Below, one piece after another: positions 10,770 through 18,672 of a DNA stretch of 27,067 bases. The stretch lies in contig JASJBQ010000031.1 in assembly GCA_030066455.1 (NCBI GenBank), positions 1 through 27,067 on the forward strand, written 5' to 3'. The first letter of the stretch is position 1; each line of letters starts with the position of its first letter. The translations under genes were made by a program, and so were the position numbers. The stretch comes from Desulfobacterales bacterium. GTDB lineage: Bacteria; Desulfobacterota; Desulfobacteria; Desulfobacterales; UBA5852. The notes beneath the pieces are model-generated. The model ran no database searches, had not been told where the DNA came from, and worked only from the letters and a program-made list of their open reading frames with translations.

Positions 10770-12974
10770 ATGTCCAATGTACAGATAAAAAAAGAATGCG
10801 ATCGGGTCGGCCGCTCGTTTTCCCTTCTTTTCAACCGGTCGACCATGTATCAACTCGACCATCCCTACACCAGCCAGTCCATCAAGGATTTCTTCCACAC
10901 GATCCAGAAGGCTCTCGATTTCCAGTCGCCTCTGGTTCTGATCATGAATCGCGACCAGTTTTTCATCGAAGACGAACCCCTGGACCCCCGCCTGAACGTC
11001 ACGCGCATGGTTGCACACTTCAAAAAGGCCGGCATCCAGTCGGTGTCTTTCCACGAGGGCATTCTGTCCAACGACATTTCCGAGTTCGTGCGTGTCTTCA
11101 TCGACCTGGCGGCCTTTCCGAACGTGGACGGCATGCGCAATGAGCTGGGCCGCGTCGGCGTCGAGTCCATCAAGCTCAACCACGTGGTCTACAAGAAGGT
11201 CACCGAAGACGATGCCGTGGTGTCCAAGGACGTGCTGTCCCAAAGCGAGGGAGCGGGCAAGGGCGGGTTGGCGGAAGAAAAGAAGAAGAGCGTGTTGAGC
11301 GTCGTGGCCGGCGGGTTGGTCATGGAGGAGCTCGAGCAGGCCCTCTCCCTGAGGTACGTGATCGACAACCCGGGGGCCGCCTCGCGCACGCTCATCGATT
11401 CGGACCTGGCATCCGCCCAGCAGGGGACCGGTGGCGGTGAGGGCGACGCCGGTTCCGGAGCCGTGATCGTCAGGCAGCTCAATCGCCTGCGCAGCGAAGT
11501 CGAAAAGGTAACCCCGGAAATGGAGGGGGCCAATCTGGCGGAACTGGCCGAAGCGGTCTTCGACATGAAACGCAAGCTGCTCAGCGGGATCGAGGCCCAG
11601 AAATCCGCCGGTGTGGTCTACATCGACGAGGCCGGCATCCACCAGGAAGCCCATGAGCTCACCGACCGGGTCTTCATCCAACTGGTCAGGGACGAATACC
11701 GCAAGGGGGCGATAACGGTCAAACGGCTGGCCCAGATCATCCGCCGCCTGATACCCGACCCCCAGGAGCTCCAGCGTTTGATGCCGGCGCTTAAGGAAGC
11801 CCTGGTCGGCGAAGGCATGCCCCTGACCGATTACATGGAACTGATCGGGGCGCTTGGCAAGGAGCTTCAGAGCCAGGGGCTGGCCCAGGTGCTGGCCCAG
11901 GGGGCCGAGGAGATCGGGGTGGAGGGTGAGGACCTGATTCAGGAAGTCCTTTCCAACCCCCAGATCGCAGCCGAGCTGATTTATCTTTCGGCCGAGATTC
12001 GCAAAGGGGCCGGCGACGAAAAGTTGCTCTCCGATCTTCTGGTGGATTACATCGAGCGTATCGGCGGACAGTTGAGTCTGGAAGCGGCCGCCAACGCACC
12101 CGAAGGCGAGGAGGAAAAACTGGACCGGGTGCTGCGACGGGTCCAGTCCCAGATCGTCGATCAACTCCAGGCCAAGGGGCTGCAGAGCGATGTGCTCAAG
12201 GAGGTCGAGGAGCGTCTGGGTGCCCGCATGGAGGCCATGCTCAAACGGCTTCAGATCGACCTGGATAAATGGGGCGGGGGGCTTCCGTCCGGTGCCGGTG
12301 ATCTCAAGCAATTCAGTATTCTGGGGGCCCTTGAAGAAGGCGCGTCCGAGGGGGAGGACCTCGCGCACATACTGGAACAGGTGCGGTCCGGACTGCGCGA
12401 GCGCGGCGTCGACGAGAACAATTTCCAGGAGATCTACGCCGAGATCGTCAAGGGCAAACTTGCCTGGAAGAAGCAGCAGGAGAAAAAAGAACTGCCCAGC
12501 GGGGTTTTAAACCGCTCCAGTATTCTTTTTTTCGTCGAGAAGGAGATGCAGCGGGCCATTCGCTACGGCACCCCGTTTTCGATTATCCTGTTTGCGATCG
12601 TGCGGGCCATCCCGCGCGAAAAAGCGGCGCCGGGGACGGTTCAGCAGAAAGACGTCTACCAGGCCGTCGTGGAGCGCATGGCCCGGGTGGTGCGCGATCC
12701 GGACATGGTGGGGTCCCTCGACAAGAGCCGCATGCTCTGGATGCTGCCCATGACGGTGCCCGAGGACGTCAAGATCGCCCGCGACCGCATCGTCAACGAT
12801 CTTCATCGCCACGTTTTCAATATCAACGGTATTCCCCTGAAGGCTCGCATGGCCGCGGCCATTATGGATTTTTCCCACGAGGAGATGCCGCCGCTGCGCA
12901 CGTTCCTCAAACGGGCCGAAAGGGGGCTGCATGAAATCGTGGTGCGGCTGCGGAATATCCGCAATTTGATGTAG
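10770..12974 (+). CDS. Large helical protein with C-terminal degenerate GGDEF-like domain
   Basis: 734 residues. An N-terminal domain (about 1-140) has the pattern HPYTSQSIKDFF...FFIEDEPL...FKKAGIQSVSFHEGI, seen at the front of some HEAT-repeat and HD-type signalling proteins. Residues about 140-570 are acidic and largely helical. From about 579, SSILFFVEKEMQRAIRYGTP and the following strands follow the plan of a diguanylate cyclase, but the signature loop is MVGSLDKSRM where GG(D/E)EF should stand, so no cyclase activity is expected. It may be a scaffold, an effector binder or a substrate of the kinase upstream. ATG 10770 is chosen because of GGAGAG at about 9 bases; the frame extends to 10707, but that part looks like leader. 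No membrane segment is present. Confidence 0.8.
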   Translation: MSNVQIKKECDRVGRSFSLLFNRSTMYQLDHPYTSQSIKDFFHTIQKALDFQSPLVLIMNRDQFFIEDEPLDPRLNVTRMVAHFKKAGIQSVSFHEGILSNDISEFVRVFIDLAAFPNVDGMRNELGRVGVESIKLNHVVYKKVTEDDAVVSKDVLSQSEGAGKGGLAEEKKKSVLSVVAGGLVMEELEQALSLRYVIDNPGAASRTLIDSDLASAQQGTGGGEGDAGSGAVIVRQLNRLRSEVEKVTPEMEGANLAELAEAVFDMKRKLLSGIEAQKSAGVVYIDEAGIHQEAHELTDRVFIQLVRDEYRKGAITVKRLAQIIRRLIPDPQELQRLMPALKEALVGEGMPLTDYMELIGALGKELQSQGLAQVLAQGAEEIGVEGEDLIQEVLSNPQIAAELIYLSAEIRKGAGDEKLLSDLLVDYIERIGGQLSLEAAANAPEGEEEKLDRVLRRVQSQIVDQLQAKGLQSDVLKEVEERLGARMEAMLKRLQIDLDKWGGGLPSGAGDLKQFSILGALEEGASEGEDLAHILEQVRSGLRERGVDENNFQEIYAEIVKGKLAWKKQQEKKELPSGVLNRSSILFFVEKEMQRAIRYGTPFSIILFAIVRAIPREKAAPGTVQQKDVYQAVVERMARVVRDPDMVGSLDKSRMLWMLPMTVPEDVKIARDRIVNDLHRHVFNINGIPLKARMAAAIMDFSHEEMPPLRTFLKRAERGLHEIVVRLRNIRNLM

Positions 12975-13056
12975 CGCCCACGGGGCGCGTCACATGCGTA
13001 CGGCGGTTTCCCGGGGCCGGCGCGATTTCAGGCTGAGCAAAAAGGCGGTGATGGGC

Positions 13057-15537
13057 ATGCAAGATCCTCTCGACCTGCACTATCGACTGATGATTGAACC
13101 GGACCTCGAAACCTTCACATTCAACGGGCGCACCGAGCTGTCCTTCCGGCCGGCCCAAACCGTCACCCACCTGAACCTCCACTGCCTGGGGCTCACCATC
13201 GAACGCTGTGAAGTGCTGTGGGATGGCCGGGAGGCTTCGGCCGCGTTCAGACTGAATGCGGCCGAGGAGCAGCTATTGATCGATCTGCCGCAACCGCTGG
13301 AAGGTCCGCTTGCGGTGCACATCGACTACCGGGGTCCGATCAGTGACGGCATGGCCGGATTCTACCGCAGCAGCTATCCGGTGGACGGCCGGCGCCAGCC
13401 CCTGGCAGTGACCCAGTTCCAGGAAAGTGATGCCCGGCGTGCCTTTCCCTGCCTGGATCACCCCCGCCACAAGGCCACGTTCGACGTCACCCTGGTGGTC
13501 GCGGCCGGCCAGACGGCCATTTCCAACGGCGGCATTCAGACCGTCACCCCGCGAGCGGACGGACGCCAGGAAGTCGTTTTCGAGCGTACGCCGCGCATGT
13601 CCACCTACCTGTTGTTCTTCGGTGTGGGCGGTTTCGAATCGGCGAGGGACGACGAAGACCCGCGGGTGCGGTTGGCGGCCGGGCCGGGGGCGGTGCCTTA
13701 CGGCCAGCTGGGGCTCGCATTTGGTCGCCAGTCGCTGCAATTCTGCGAGCGCTATTTCGGCATACCCTACCCGCTCAGCAAGATGGACCTCATCGCCATC
13801 CCGGACTTCGCCTTTGGCGCCATGGAGAACTGGGGGGCCATCACCTTTCGCGAGAATCTTCTGCTCGACGATCCGGAAACGACGTCCAAGGAGGGCCGCG
13901 AGCGAATCTGCGAGGTCATCGCCCACGAGGTCACCCACCAGTGGTTCGGCAACCTGGTCACGCCGGCCGACTGGCGTTATCTGTGGCTGAATGAAAGCTT
14001 CGCCACCTATTTCGGCTACGGCATCGTCGACCACTATTATCCCGACTGGGGAATCTGGGAAAAATTCGTGCTGGGGCAAACCGACGGCGCCCTGCAACGG
14101 GACGCGCTGCGGGAGACGTTCCCCATCGAGATTCCCGGCGGAGAGCATTTGGTGATCAACACGGCCACGGCACCCATCATCTACAGTAAGGGGGGCAGTA
14201 TACTGCGGCAGATCCGCGACTACATCGGTGAAGACCATTTCCGCAGCGGTCTGCAGCACTACCTTCAGACCCACGCTTACGACTGTGCCGGCAGCGAAGA
14301 ATTCTGGGCCGCGTTCGAGGCGGTTTCCGAGGCCCCCGTCAGTGCGATCATGCGCGCCTGGGTGGAGCAGCCGGGCTATCCTGTGGTGACGGCCGAACAC
14401 CACGGCGATGAGCTGCGGCTGTCTCAGCAGCGCTTCACCTTCCAGCCCCAGGCGGATGAAACCCTGTGGCCGATTCCGGTCACCTTGCGCCTGTTCGAAT
14501 CGGACGGTACCCAGCGGCAGGAGCGGGTACTGCTCGAGGCGGCCGAGCAGCACGTTCCCATTGGGGATGCCGTGGCGGTCAAAGTCAACGACGGGCAGAC
14601 GGGATTCTACCGGGTGGCCTACGCCGACCCCGCCCAGCGCGCGGCCCTGGGAGTGCTGGTGCGCGGGCGCTGTCTGGCGACCATCGACCGCTGGGGACTG
14701 CAAAATGATCTCTTCGCCCTGGTGCGGGCCGGCAGGGAGCCGCTGGGCGTCTATCTCAATTTTTTGAACTGGTATGTCGACGAAACCGACTCCATGCCGC
14801 TGGTCAGCATCGACCAGCACCTGCGCCATGCCCACCTGCTGACGGGCGCCGGGCATGAAACCCGCATCGCCGCCGCCGGTCGCGAAATGACCGCACGCGT
14901 CCTGGCCCGGATCGGATTTGAACCGCCGGCGGACGAACCCCATGCGATCGCCGCCCTGCGCGACCAATTTCTCTTCAGCGCCGCCGTTTACGGGGACAAT
15001 GAGGCCGTCGCCTTTGCCCGTGCGGCCGCGGAGCGCACCAAGCTTCACCCGGACATCCTCAAGGGTGTCTGTCAGGCCGACGCCTACCTGAATGACGGCG
15101 CGGCCTTCGGGCGCCTGGTCGCACGTTACCAGAATGCCGGCAGCGAACACGAACGCCTCGTGGTGCTGGCGGCCATGGGCTGCTTCCGGGACCCGGACCT
15201 GCTGGCCCAAGCGCGCGCCTTCGTCCTGGCCAAAGTGCCCGACCGCAACCGCTTCATCCCGCTGGTGGCTATGGGCAGCAATCCCCATGCCGTCAAGGAT
15301 CTGTGGCATTGGTTCACGGGGGCCCAGGACCAACTGGCCGATTTTCATCCCCTGCTGCTCGAGCGTGTCGTGGCCGCCGTCATTCCGGTGGCCGGCATGC
15401 GCGACCCCGCCGCCGTTGAGACCTTTTTCAGCCGCTACATCGAAGACCACCCCCAGGCAGCCGACGTGGTCAAGCTGTCGCTGGAAAAACTCGCCATCAA
15501 TCTGCGGTTTGCCGATGCGGCGGCCGATTTCATCTGA
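13057..15537 (+). CDS. M1-family aminopeptidase (tricorn-factor/ERAP-like)
   Basis: 826 residues, cytosolic (no signal peptide). N-terminal beta-saddle domain, then GAMENWGAITFRE (254-266, exopeptidase motif), HEVTHQWFGN (290-299) and NES with E313, giving HEXXH-x18-E with H290, H294 and E313 as zinc ligands and E291 as base. YSKGG supplies the likely transition-state tyrosine. The C-terminal about 350 residues fit the ERAP1_C-like helical domain, so this is the long M1 type that trims peptides from the N-terminus. ATG 13057 has AGGCGG about 8 bases upstream. ATG 13051 and ATG 12994 are in-frame alternatives, but the extra residues are basic and not family-like. It follows the degenerate-GGDEF gene by 82 bp and could be cotranscribed. 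Confidence 0.93.
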   Translation: MQDPLDLHYRLMIEPDLETFTFNGRTELSFRPAQTVTHLNLHCLGLTIERCEVLWDGREASAAFRLNAAEEQLLIDLPQPLEGPLAVHIDYRGPISDGMAGFYRSSYPVDGRRQPLAVTQFQESDARRAFPCLDHPRHKATFDVTLVVAAGQTAISNGGIQTVTPRADGRQEVVFERTPRMSTYLLFFGVGGFESARDDEDPRVRLAAGPGAVPYGQLGLAFGRQSLQFCERYFGIPYPLSKMDLIAIPDFAFGAMENWGAITFRENLLLDDPETTSKEGRERICEVIAHEVTHQWFGNLVTPADWRYLWLNESFATYFGYGIVDHYYPDWGIWEKFVLGQTDGALQRDALRETFPIEIPGGEHLVINTATAPIIYSKGGSILRQIRDYIGEDHFRSGLQHYLQTHAYDCAGSEEFWAAFEAVSEAPVSAIMRAWVEQPGYPVVTAEHHGDELRLSQQRFTFQPQADETLWPIPVTLRLFESDGTQRQERVLLEAAEQHVPIGDAVAVKVNDGQTGFYRVAYADPAQRAALGVLVRGRCLATIDRWGLQNDLFALVRAGREPLGVYLNFLNWYVDETDSMPLVSIDQHLRHAHLLTGAGHETRIAAAGREMTARVLARIGFEPPADEPHAIAALRDQFLFSAAVYGDNEAVAFARAAAERTKLHPDILKGVCQADAYLNDGAAFGRLVARYQNAGSEHERLVVLAAMGCFRDPDLLAQARAFVLAKVPDRNRFIPLVAMGSNPHAVKDLWHWFTGAQDQLADFHPLLLERVVAAVIPVAGMRDPAAVETFFSRYIEDHPQAADVVKLSLEKLAINLRFADAAADFI

Positions 15538-15596
15538 CAGGTACCGGCCACCGGCCACGCCCGGCCCCGTTGCCGCCCGGACACACGGGATGCGCC

Positions 15597-15797
15597 CTAT
15601 CCGCGTTGACGGATGCGGGTGACGGTTTCGCCGCCGATGCCCCAGTTGTCGGTGCTCAGCTCGTCGATGACCACCACCGTGGTCGCCGGATTCTTTCCCA
15701 TGGTATCGCGCAGCAGATCGGTCACGCCCTTGATCAGGGCGGCCTTCTTCTCCGGCGTGACCCCTTCATTGGTGATGCGGATGTTGACGTATGGCAC
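15597..15797 (-). CDS. 4-oxalocrotonate tautomerase family protein, GTG start
   Basis: 66 codons. Removal of the initiator leaves Pro-1, the catalytic base of the family: PYVNIRITNEGVTPEKKAAL and the closing NWGIGGE are typical. The GTG at 15797 is the only sensible start: AAAGGAGG lies 6 bases upstream and proline follows directly. The longer ATG-started frame to 15848 would bury Pro-1. Against canonical 4-OT, Arg11 and Arg39 are replaced (by Val at aligned positions 12 and 40) and Phe50 is Trp51. It is therefore unlikely to be a true 4-oxalocrotonate tautomerase and its substrate is open. It stands alone, convergent with the M1 aminopeptidase gene, about 390 bp from the next minus-strand gene. 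Confidence 0.88.
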   Translation of the reverse strand: MPYVNIRITNEGVTPEKKAALIKGVTDLLRDTMGKNPATTVVVIDELSTDNWGIGGETVTRIRQRG

Positions 15798-15803
15798 TCC
15801 GGG

Positions 15804-15811
15804 CCTCCTTT
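15804..15811 (-). promoter_or_regulatory. Ribosome binding site that fixes the GTG start of the tautomerase
   Basis: AAAGGAGG on the minus strand, 6 bases before GTG 15797. It decides the start so that proline becomes residue 1 of the mature protein. Confidence 0.8.
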
Positions 15812-15894
15812 GGTGAATCATTTGTCTTGCTTGGCCACTGATCCGCACAGATCGTCACGGATTAGACAATCGGTTTCCCTTCCCATCTCCCCGA

Positions 15895-15924
15895 ATCGGT
15901 ATCGGAATCGCTATCGGTATCGAT
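15895..15924. repeat. Degenerate hexamer array ATCGNN x5
   Basis: Five consecutive hexamers: ATCGGT, ATCGGA, ATCGCT, ATCGGT, ATCGAT. Positions 1-4 are invariant. The next bases (AAGGTT) break the pattern. It lies upstream of the tautomerase gene. Confidence 0.6.
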
Positions 15925-16066
15925 AAGGTTTCATCGTCGGAAGAATTTGATCCCGATGCCGATCGCGAGCCCGCAATGATGTTTTGCATGCAATACAGCC
16001 GAATACTTTATTGCTGAAGACAGTAAAGCCGCTAATGCTTGAATAATCTGTAAACGTAATGATTCA

Positions 16067-16189
16067 GACGGTTTCGTAAAAAGTTCGAGAGCAAGGCTTG
16101 CGAATACCGAGGAATGAGACGTACTTACGGTACGCCGCCGTGACGAGGGATACGCGTAACGCCGCTATCGGACTTTTTACGAAACCGTC
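16067..16189. repeat. MITE-like inverted-repeat element, copy B
   Basis: A 123-bp element with perfect 18-base terminal inverted repeats, GACGGTTTCGTAAAAAGT at the left and its reverse complement at the right. It aligns end to end with 2153-2276. Between the ends are TCGAGAGCAAGGCTTGCGAA and GTACTTACGGTACGCC stretches shared with copy A. Its last two bases are part of the TGA stop codon of the FRG gene, the same relation as copy A has to phoB. It has no coding content. Confidence 0.85.
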
Positions 16190-16973
16190 AGTGCTTGGGA
16201 CTGTACTGCCGCTTGAGCCACGAGCTCAATCCGTCCAGCCCGGGGAAGAGCACGCGTTCGGTGACATTGGCCTGGTCGAGCTTGTCGCGCAGTTCCCATT
16301 TGAGGTCGGCCGGGATGATGATCCGCCGCCAAATATCCGGGTAGCTCACCAGCCACTCGTCCATGCGCGCGGTGGGGTCGGACATGATGGCGAACAGGGC
16401 GAACTGGTTGACGATGCGATCATCAATGGAGGGCGGTTCGAAGAACAGGGCAAAAGGCGCTGCCGCCAATTGCGCCAGTTCGGACACCGACTGGATCAGC
16501 TGCGAAAGCATACCCACGGTGAAGACGTTGGCCCCCTCCAGGTCCAGGGCGCACTTGAGCTTGTCCGGGAGAATATAGTGGGTCTTGAGGTAATTGACGG
16601 CCCAGATGGCCCCATCGCAGTCGTATTTGTCGAGGTTGGCCAGGGCGAAGTGCATGGCCACGAAGGGCGAATAGGTCCAGTCCATCAGGCGGGTCGGTAG
16701 GCCGTGGTGCTGGGCCATGGACAGCCAGTGCCAGAGCGAGTCGCGTTCGACCACATCACGGTGGGCGTATTTACGGAAATTGCGCAGGAGGTGTTTTTCG
16801 AGTTCGACGTAGGGTCCGCCCAGGCGCATGAGCGTGGTGTCCAGCGGGTAGTCGACGTCGGAAAGTCCGCGGAACGCGAACCGCGAGCGGTAGCGTTCGA
16901 TTTCAGGATTCCAGGAGTCCTGAAAGAGCGCGTCCTGCAGATCGTTCCAGCTGTTGACCTGAATGGTGTTCAC
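16188..16973 (-). CDS. FRG-domain protein (PF08867)
   Basis: 261 residues. The name-giving motif AFRGLSD is at 33-39, followed by a Leu-Arg segment (TTLMRLGG), E58 in a YVELEK helix, and the diagnostic WLSMAQHHGLPTRLMDWT (83-100) with YSPFVAMHFAL. FRG proteins have no established biochemical role; they are frequent in variable regions of genomes. No signal peptide or membrane segment is seen. The start is GTG 16973, two bases after the crotonase stop, with AAGGGA inside the crotonase end as ribosome site, so the two genes are translationally coupled. The stop codon overlaps the end of the MITE-like repeat. The C-terminus does not look truncated. Confidence 0.88.
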   Translation of the reverse strand: MNTIQVNSWNDLQDALFQDSWNPEIERYRSRFAFRGLSDVDYPLDTTLMRLGGPYVELEKHLLRNFRKYAHRDVVERDSLWHWLSMAQHHGLPTRLMDWTYSPFVAMHFALANLDKYDCDGAIWAVNYLKTHYILPDKLKCALDLEGANVFTVGMLSQLIQSVSELAQLAAAPFALFFEPPSIDDRIVNQFALFAIMSDPTARMDEWLVSYPDIWRRIIIPADLKWELRDKLDQANVTERVLFPGLDGLSSWLKRQYSPKH

Positions 16974-16975
16974 CC

Positions 16976-17755
16976 TCAGCGTCCCTTGAACACCGGTTCC
17001 CGTTTTTCGAGCAGGGCCGCCACCCCTTCACGGGCATCTTCCATTTCGAACGTGCGCGACTGCAGGTGGGCGTCCAACTCGGCCGTTGCCCAGGGGGCCC
17101 AATCCAGGTCGCGGTAGATGGAGCGCTTCATCATGCGCACGACGGCAGGTGCGCACGCGGCGATTTCCCGGGCGAGTTTGAGCGCTCGCGGCATGACCTC
17201 GGTGGGTTCCTCGGCATAGTTCACGATACCTAAGTCGGCGGCCCGGGCCCCGCTCACCAGCCGTCCGCTGAGCAGCAGTTCGTTGGCCCGGGGCAGTCCG
17301 ATCAGACGCGGCAGCATGTGGGTGACGGCCATACCGGAATGGAATCCCAGTCGGGTGAAGTTGGCCCCGAATTTGGCCTGCATATTGGCCACGCGCAGGT
17401 CACAGATCAACGCCAGGCCGAACCCGCCCCCGATGGCGTGGCCGTTTAAGGCGGCGATCACCGGGGGTTCGATATCGGCTACGGCCAGAAAGGGCTGGTA
17501 CAGGGCCCTAAAATTCTCGTGGGGCAGCCGATCGCCCTCCCCCAGGACGGATTTGAAATCGGCGCCGGCGCAAAAATTGGGCCCCGATCCGGTGATAATC
17601 ACGCAGCGCACGTCATGCTCGCGCTGGACCCTGGTGACCGCCGCATGGAAGGCGGTGAGAAGTTCGGCCGTCATGCTGTTGCGGTTCTCCGGCCGGTTCA
17701 AGGTGATGACGGCGATATGGTCATTGATTTCAAAAAGCACGGCGTCGGTGGACAT
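16976..17755 (-). CDS. Crotonase-superfamily (enoyl-CoA hydratase/isomerase-like) protein
   Basis: 259 residues, the standard crotonase length. The oxyanion-hole segments are present: NFCAGADF (60-67) and NGHAIGGGFGLALICD (104-119). However, the two acid-base glutamates of enoyl-CoA hydratase (E144 and E164 in the rat enzyme) correspond to G113 in GGGFGL and F133 in FGANFTRLG. CoA-ester binding is likely, but ordinary hydratase chemistry is not. ATG 17755 has GGGAG about 9 bases upstream; the frame to 17953 runs into non-family sequence. It is directly coupled to the FRG gene (2-base gap), and slyX lies 136 bp upstream on the same strand. The substrate is unknown. Confidence 0.9.
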   Translation of the reverse strand: MSTDAVLFEINDHIAVITLNRPENRNSMTAELLTAFHAAVTRVQREHDVRCVIITGSGPNFCAGADFKSVLGEGDRLPHENFRALYQPFLAVADIEPPVIAALNGHAIGGGFGLALICDLRVANMQAKFGANFTRLGFHSGMAVTHMLPRLIGLPRANELLLSGRLVSGARAADLGIVNYAEEPTEVMPRALKLAREIAACAPAVVRMMKRSIYRDLDWAPWATAELDAHLQSRTFEMEDAREGVAALLEKREPVFKGR

Positions 17756-17891
17756 GGCGGAAGCTCCCTCGTTGGTGGTGCCTCGGAAGGGCAATGGGAT
17801 ATCTCGAGGCTTTAGCAGGATCGCGCGGATTATGCCAGAAGAAGTTGGCGCCGCCAGCCGTCCCAAGGCAGCCAGCGTGTGGCGGCCGGGG

Positions 17892-18071
17892 CTAGAATTT
17901 GGCTTCCCGGATCTGGCCCATGGCGTTTTTGAAGGCCGCTTGCAACAGCTCAAGTTCGCGTTCCAGTCGGTCGATCTGGTCCTGCTGGCGCGTGACCACC
18001 TCGTTGAGCGCCTCGACCGTCTGGTCCTGATAGGCCAGGCGTGTTTCCAAGAATTCCAGGCGTTCTTCCAT
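17892..18071 (-). CDS. slyX: SlyX family small coiled-coil protein
   Basis: 59 residues. The heptad pattern (LEFLETRLAYQDQTVEALNEVV, then RQQDQIDRLERELELL) predicts one long coiled coil, and the opening EERLEFLETRLAYQDQT is characteristic of SlyX (PF04102). Family function is unknown. It is slightly shorter than E. coli SlyX, with an abbreviated tail. ATG 18071 follows GGGAGG at a 4-5-base distance. The frame to 18206 adds unrelated basic residues. It is co-directional with the crotonase and FRG genes downstream. Confidence 0.85.
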   Translation of the reverse strand: MEERLEFLETRLAYQDQTVEALNEVVTRQQDQIDRLERELELLQAAFKNAMGQIREAKF

Positions 18072-18192
18072 TTTTCCTCCCAAACGGTGCGTGGTGGCCG
18101 GGTATGGATGAGGGCGGCCGATTCGAAGGTTTCTGACGATTAATTCCGATTGTCGATATGGATGGGGTTGAGGCTTGGAACCGGTAAAACCA

Positions 18193-18672
18193 TCACGCCG
18201 GGCCATCAGGACTCAGGGGCGCAAGATCCATCGAGACCACTTCGAGGTCGGATCTGGGCGTCCAGCCGATGTGCTCCCAGAACGCGCGCCCGGATCGATT
18301 GGCGCGGAACAGGAACAAATGACACTTGGGCACGCCGGCTTGTCTTGCGGCATCCAGGCCGTGCGTCACCAGATCACGGCCGATGCCGCGGCCGCGGTAA
18401 CCCGGATCCACCGCCAGGTGATGCAGGTAGCCGCGCCGACCGTCCGTACCGCCTAAAACCGCACCGATCAACGTCCTGCCGTTCAAGGCCACGAAGCTCA
18501 TGCCGGGGTTGCGCTCGAGGTAGGCCGCGATGTTCTCGCGCGAGTCGGACGCGCTCAGGCCGATGCCTTCGGTGGCCTGCCATAGTGCAATGGCGGCGGC
18601 ATGGTCCTCGATGTCAAACGGGCGGATCAGGATGGTGCTCCGATGGTTGTCAGATGGCATGTGGTTGCTCAT
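18193..18672 (-). CDS. GNAT-family N-acetyltransferase
   Basis: 159 residues. A single GNAT fold starts at ILIRPFDIEDHAAA and has motif A, YLHHLAVDPGYRGRGIGRDLV, whose RGRGIG is the acetyl-CoA pyrophosphate loop (Q/R-x-x-G-x-G/A). Motif B, near the end, is FLFRANRSGRAFWEHIGW. The acceptor substrate cannot be inferred; similarity is to the general small-molecule or protein N-terminal type. Start ATG 18672 overlaps the TGA of the DUF192 gene in an ATGA arrangement with AGAAGGA just upstream, which supports this start and translational coupling. Confidence 0.9.
   Translation of the reverse strand: MSNHMPSDNHRSTILIRPFDIEDHAAAIALWQATEGIGLSASDSRENIAAYLERNPGMSFVALNGRTLIGAVLGGTDGRRGYLHHLAVDPGYRGRGIGRDLVTHGLDAARQAGVPKCHLFLFRANRSGRAFWEHIGWTPRSDLEVVSMDLAPLSPDGPA

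Larger units (their letters stand above)
15798..16066. other. Intergenic region upstream of the tautomerase gene
   Basis: No gene seen. It holds the ribosome site of the tautomerase gene, a hexamer array (15895-15924), a 10-base palindrome TTGCATGCAA (15984-15993) and an AT-richer tract that leads up to the MITE-like element. The tautomerase promoter must be here; no box pair was convincing. Confidence 0.4.

Noticed and set aside
10548..12368. 606-codon minus-strand frame opposite the degenerate-GGDEF gene
   Set aside because: Its composition is typical of an antisense frame in GC-rich DNA, and the plus-strand product has coherent domains and a ribosome site.
12994..13056. Longer start of the plus-strand M1 aminopeptidase
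   Set aside because: The extra residues are basic and non-homologous; ATG 13057 has the better ribosome site. I cannot exclude it.
13273..15558. Very long minus-strand open frame (761 codons) opposite the M1 aminopeptidase
   Set aside because: It mirrors codon positions of a gene with a complete zinc-peptidase signature; its own translation is Gly/Ala/Val/Asp-rich with no motif. It is a GC-rich antisense artefact.
15798..15848. ATG start for the tautomerase at 15848
   Set aside because: It would put 17 residues before the catalytic proline and has no ribosome site comparable to the one before GTG 15797.
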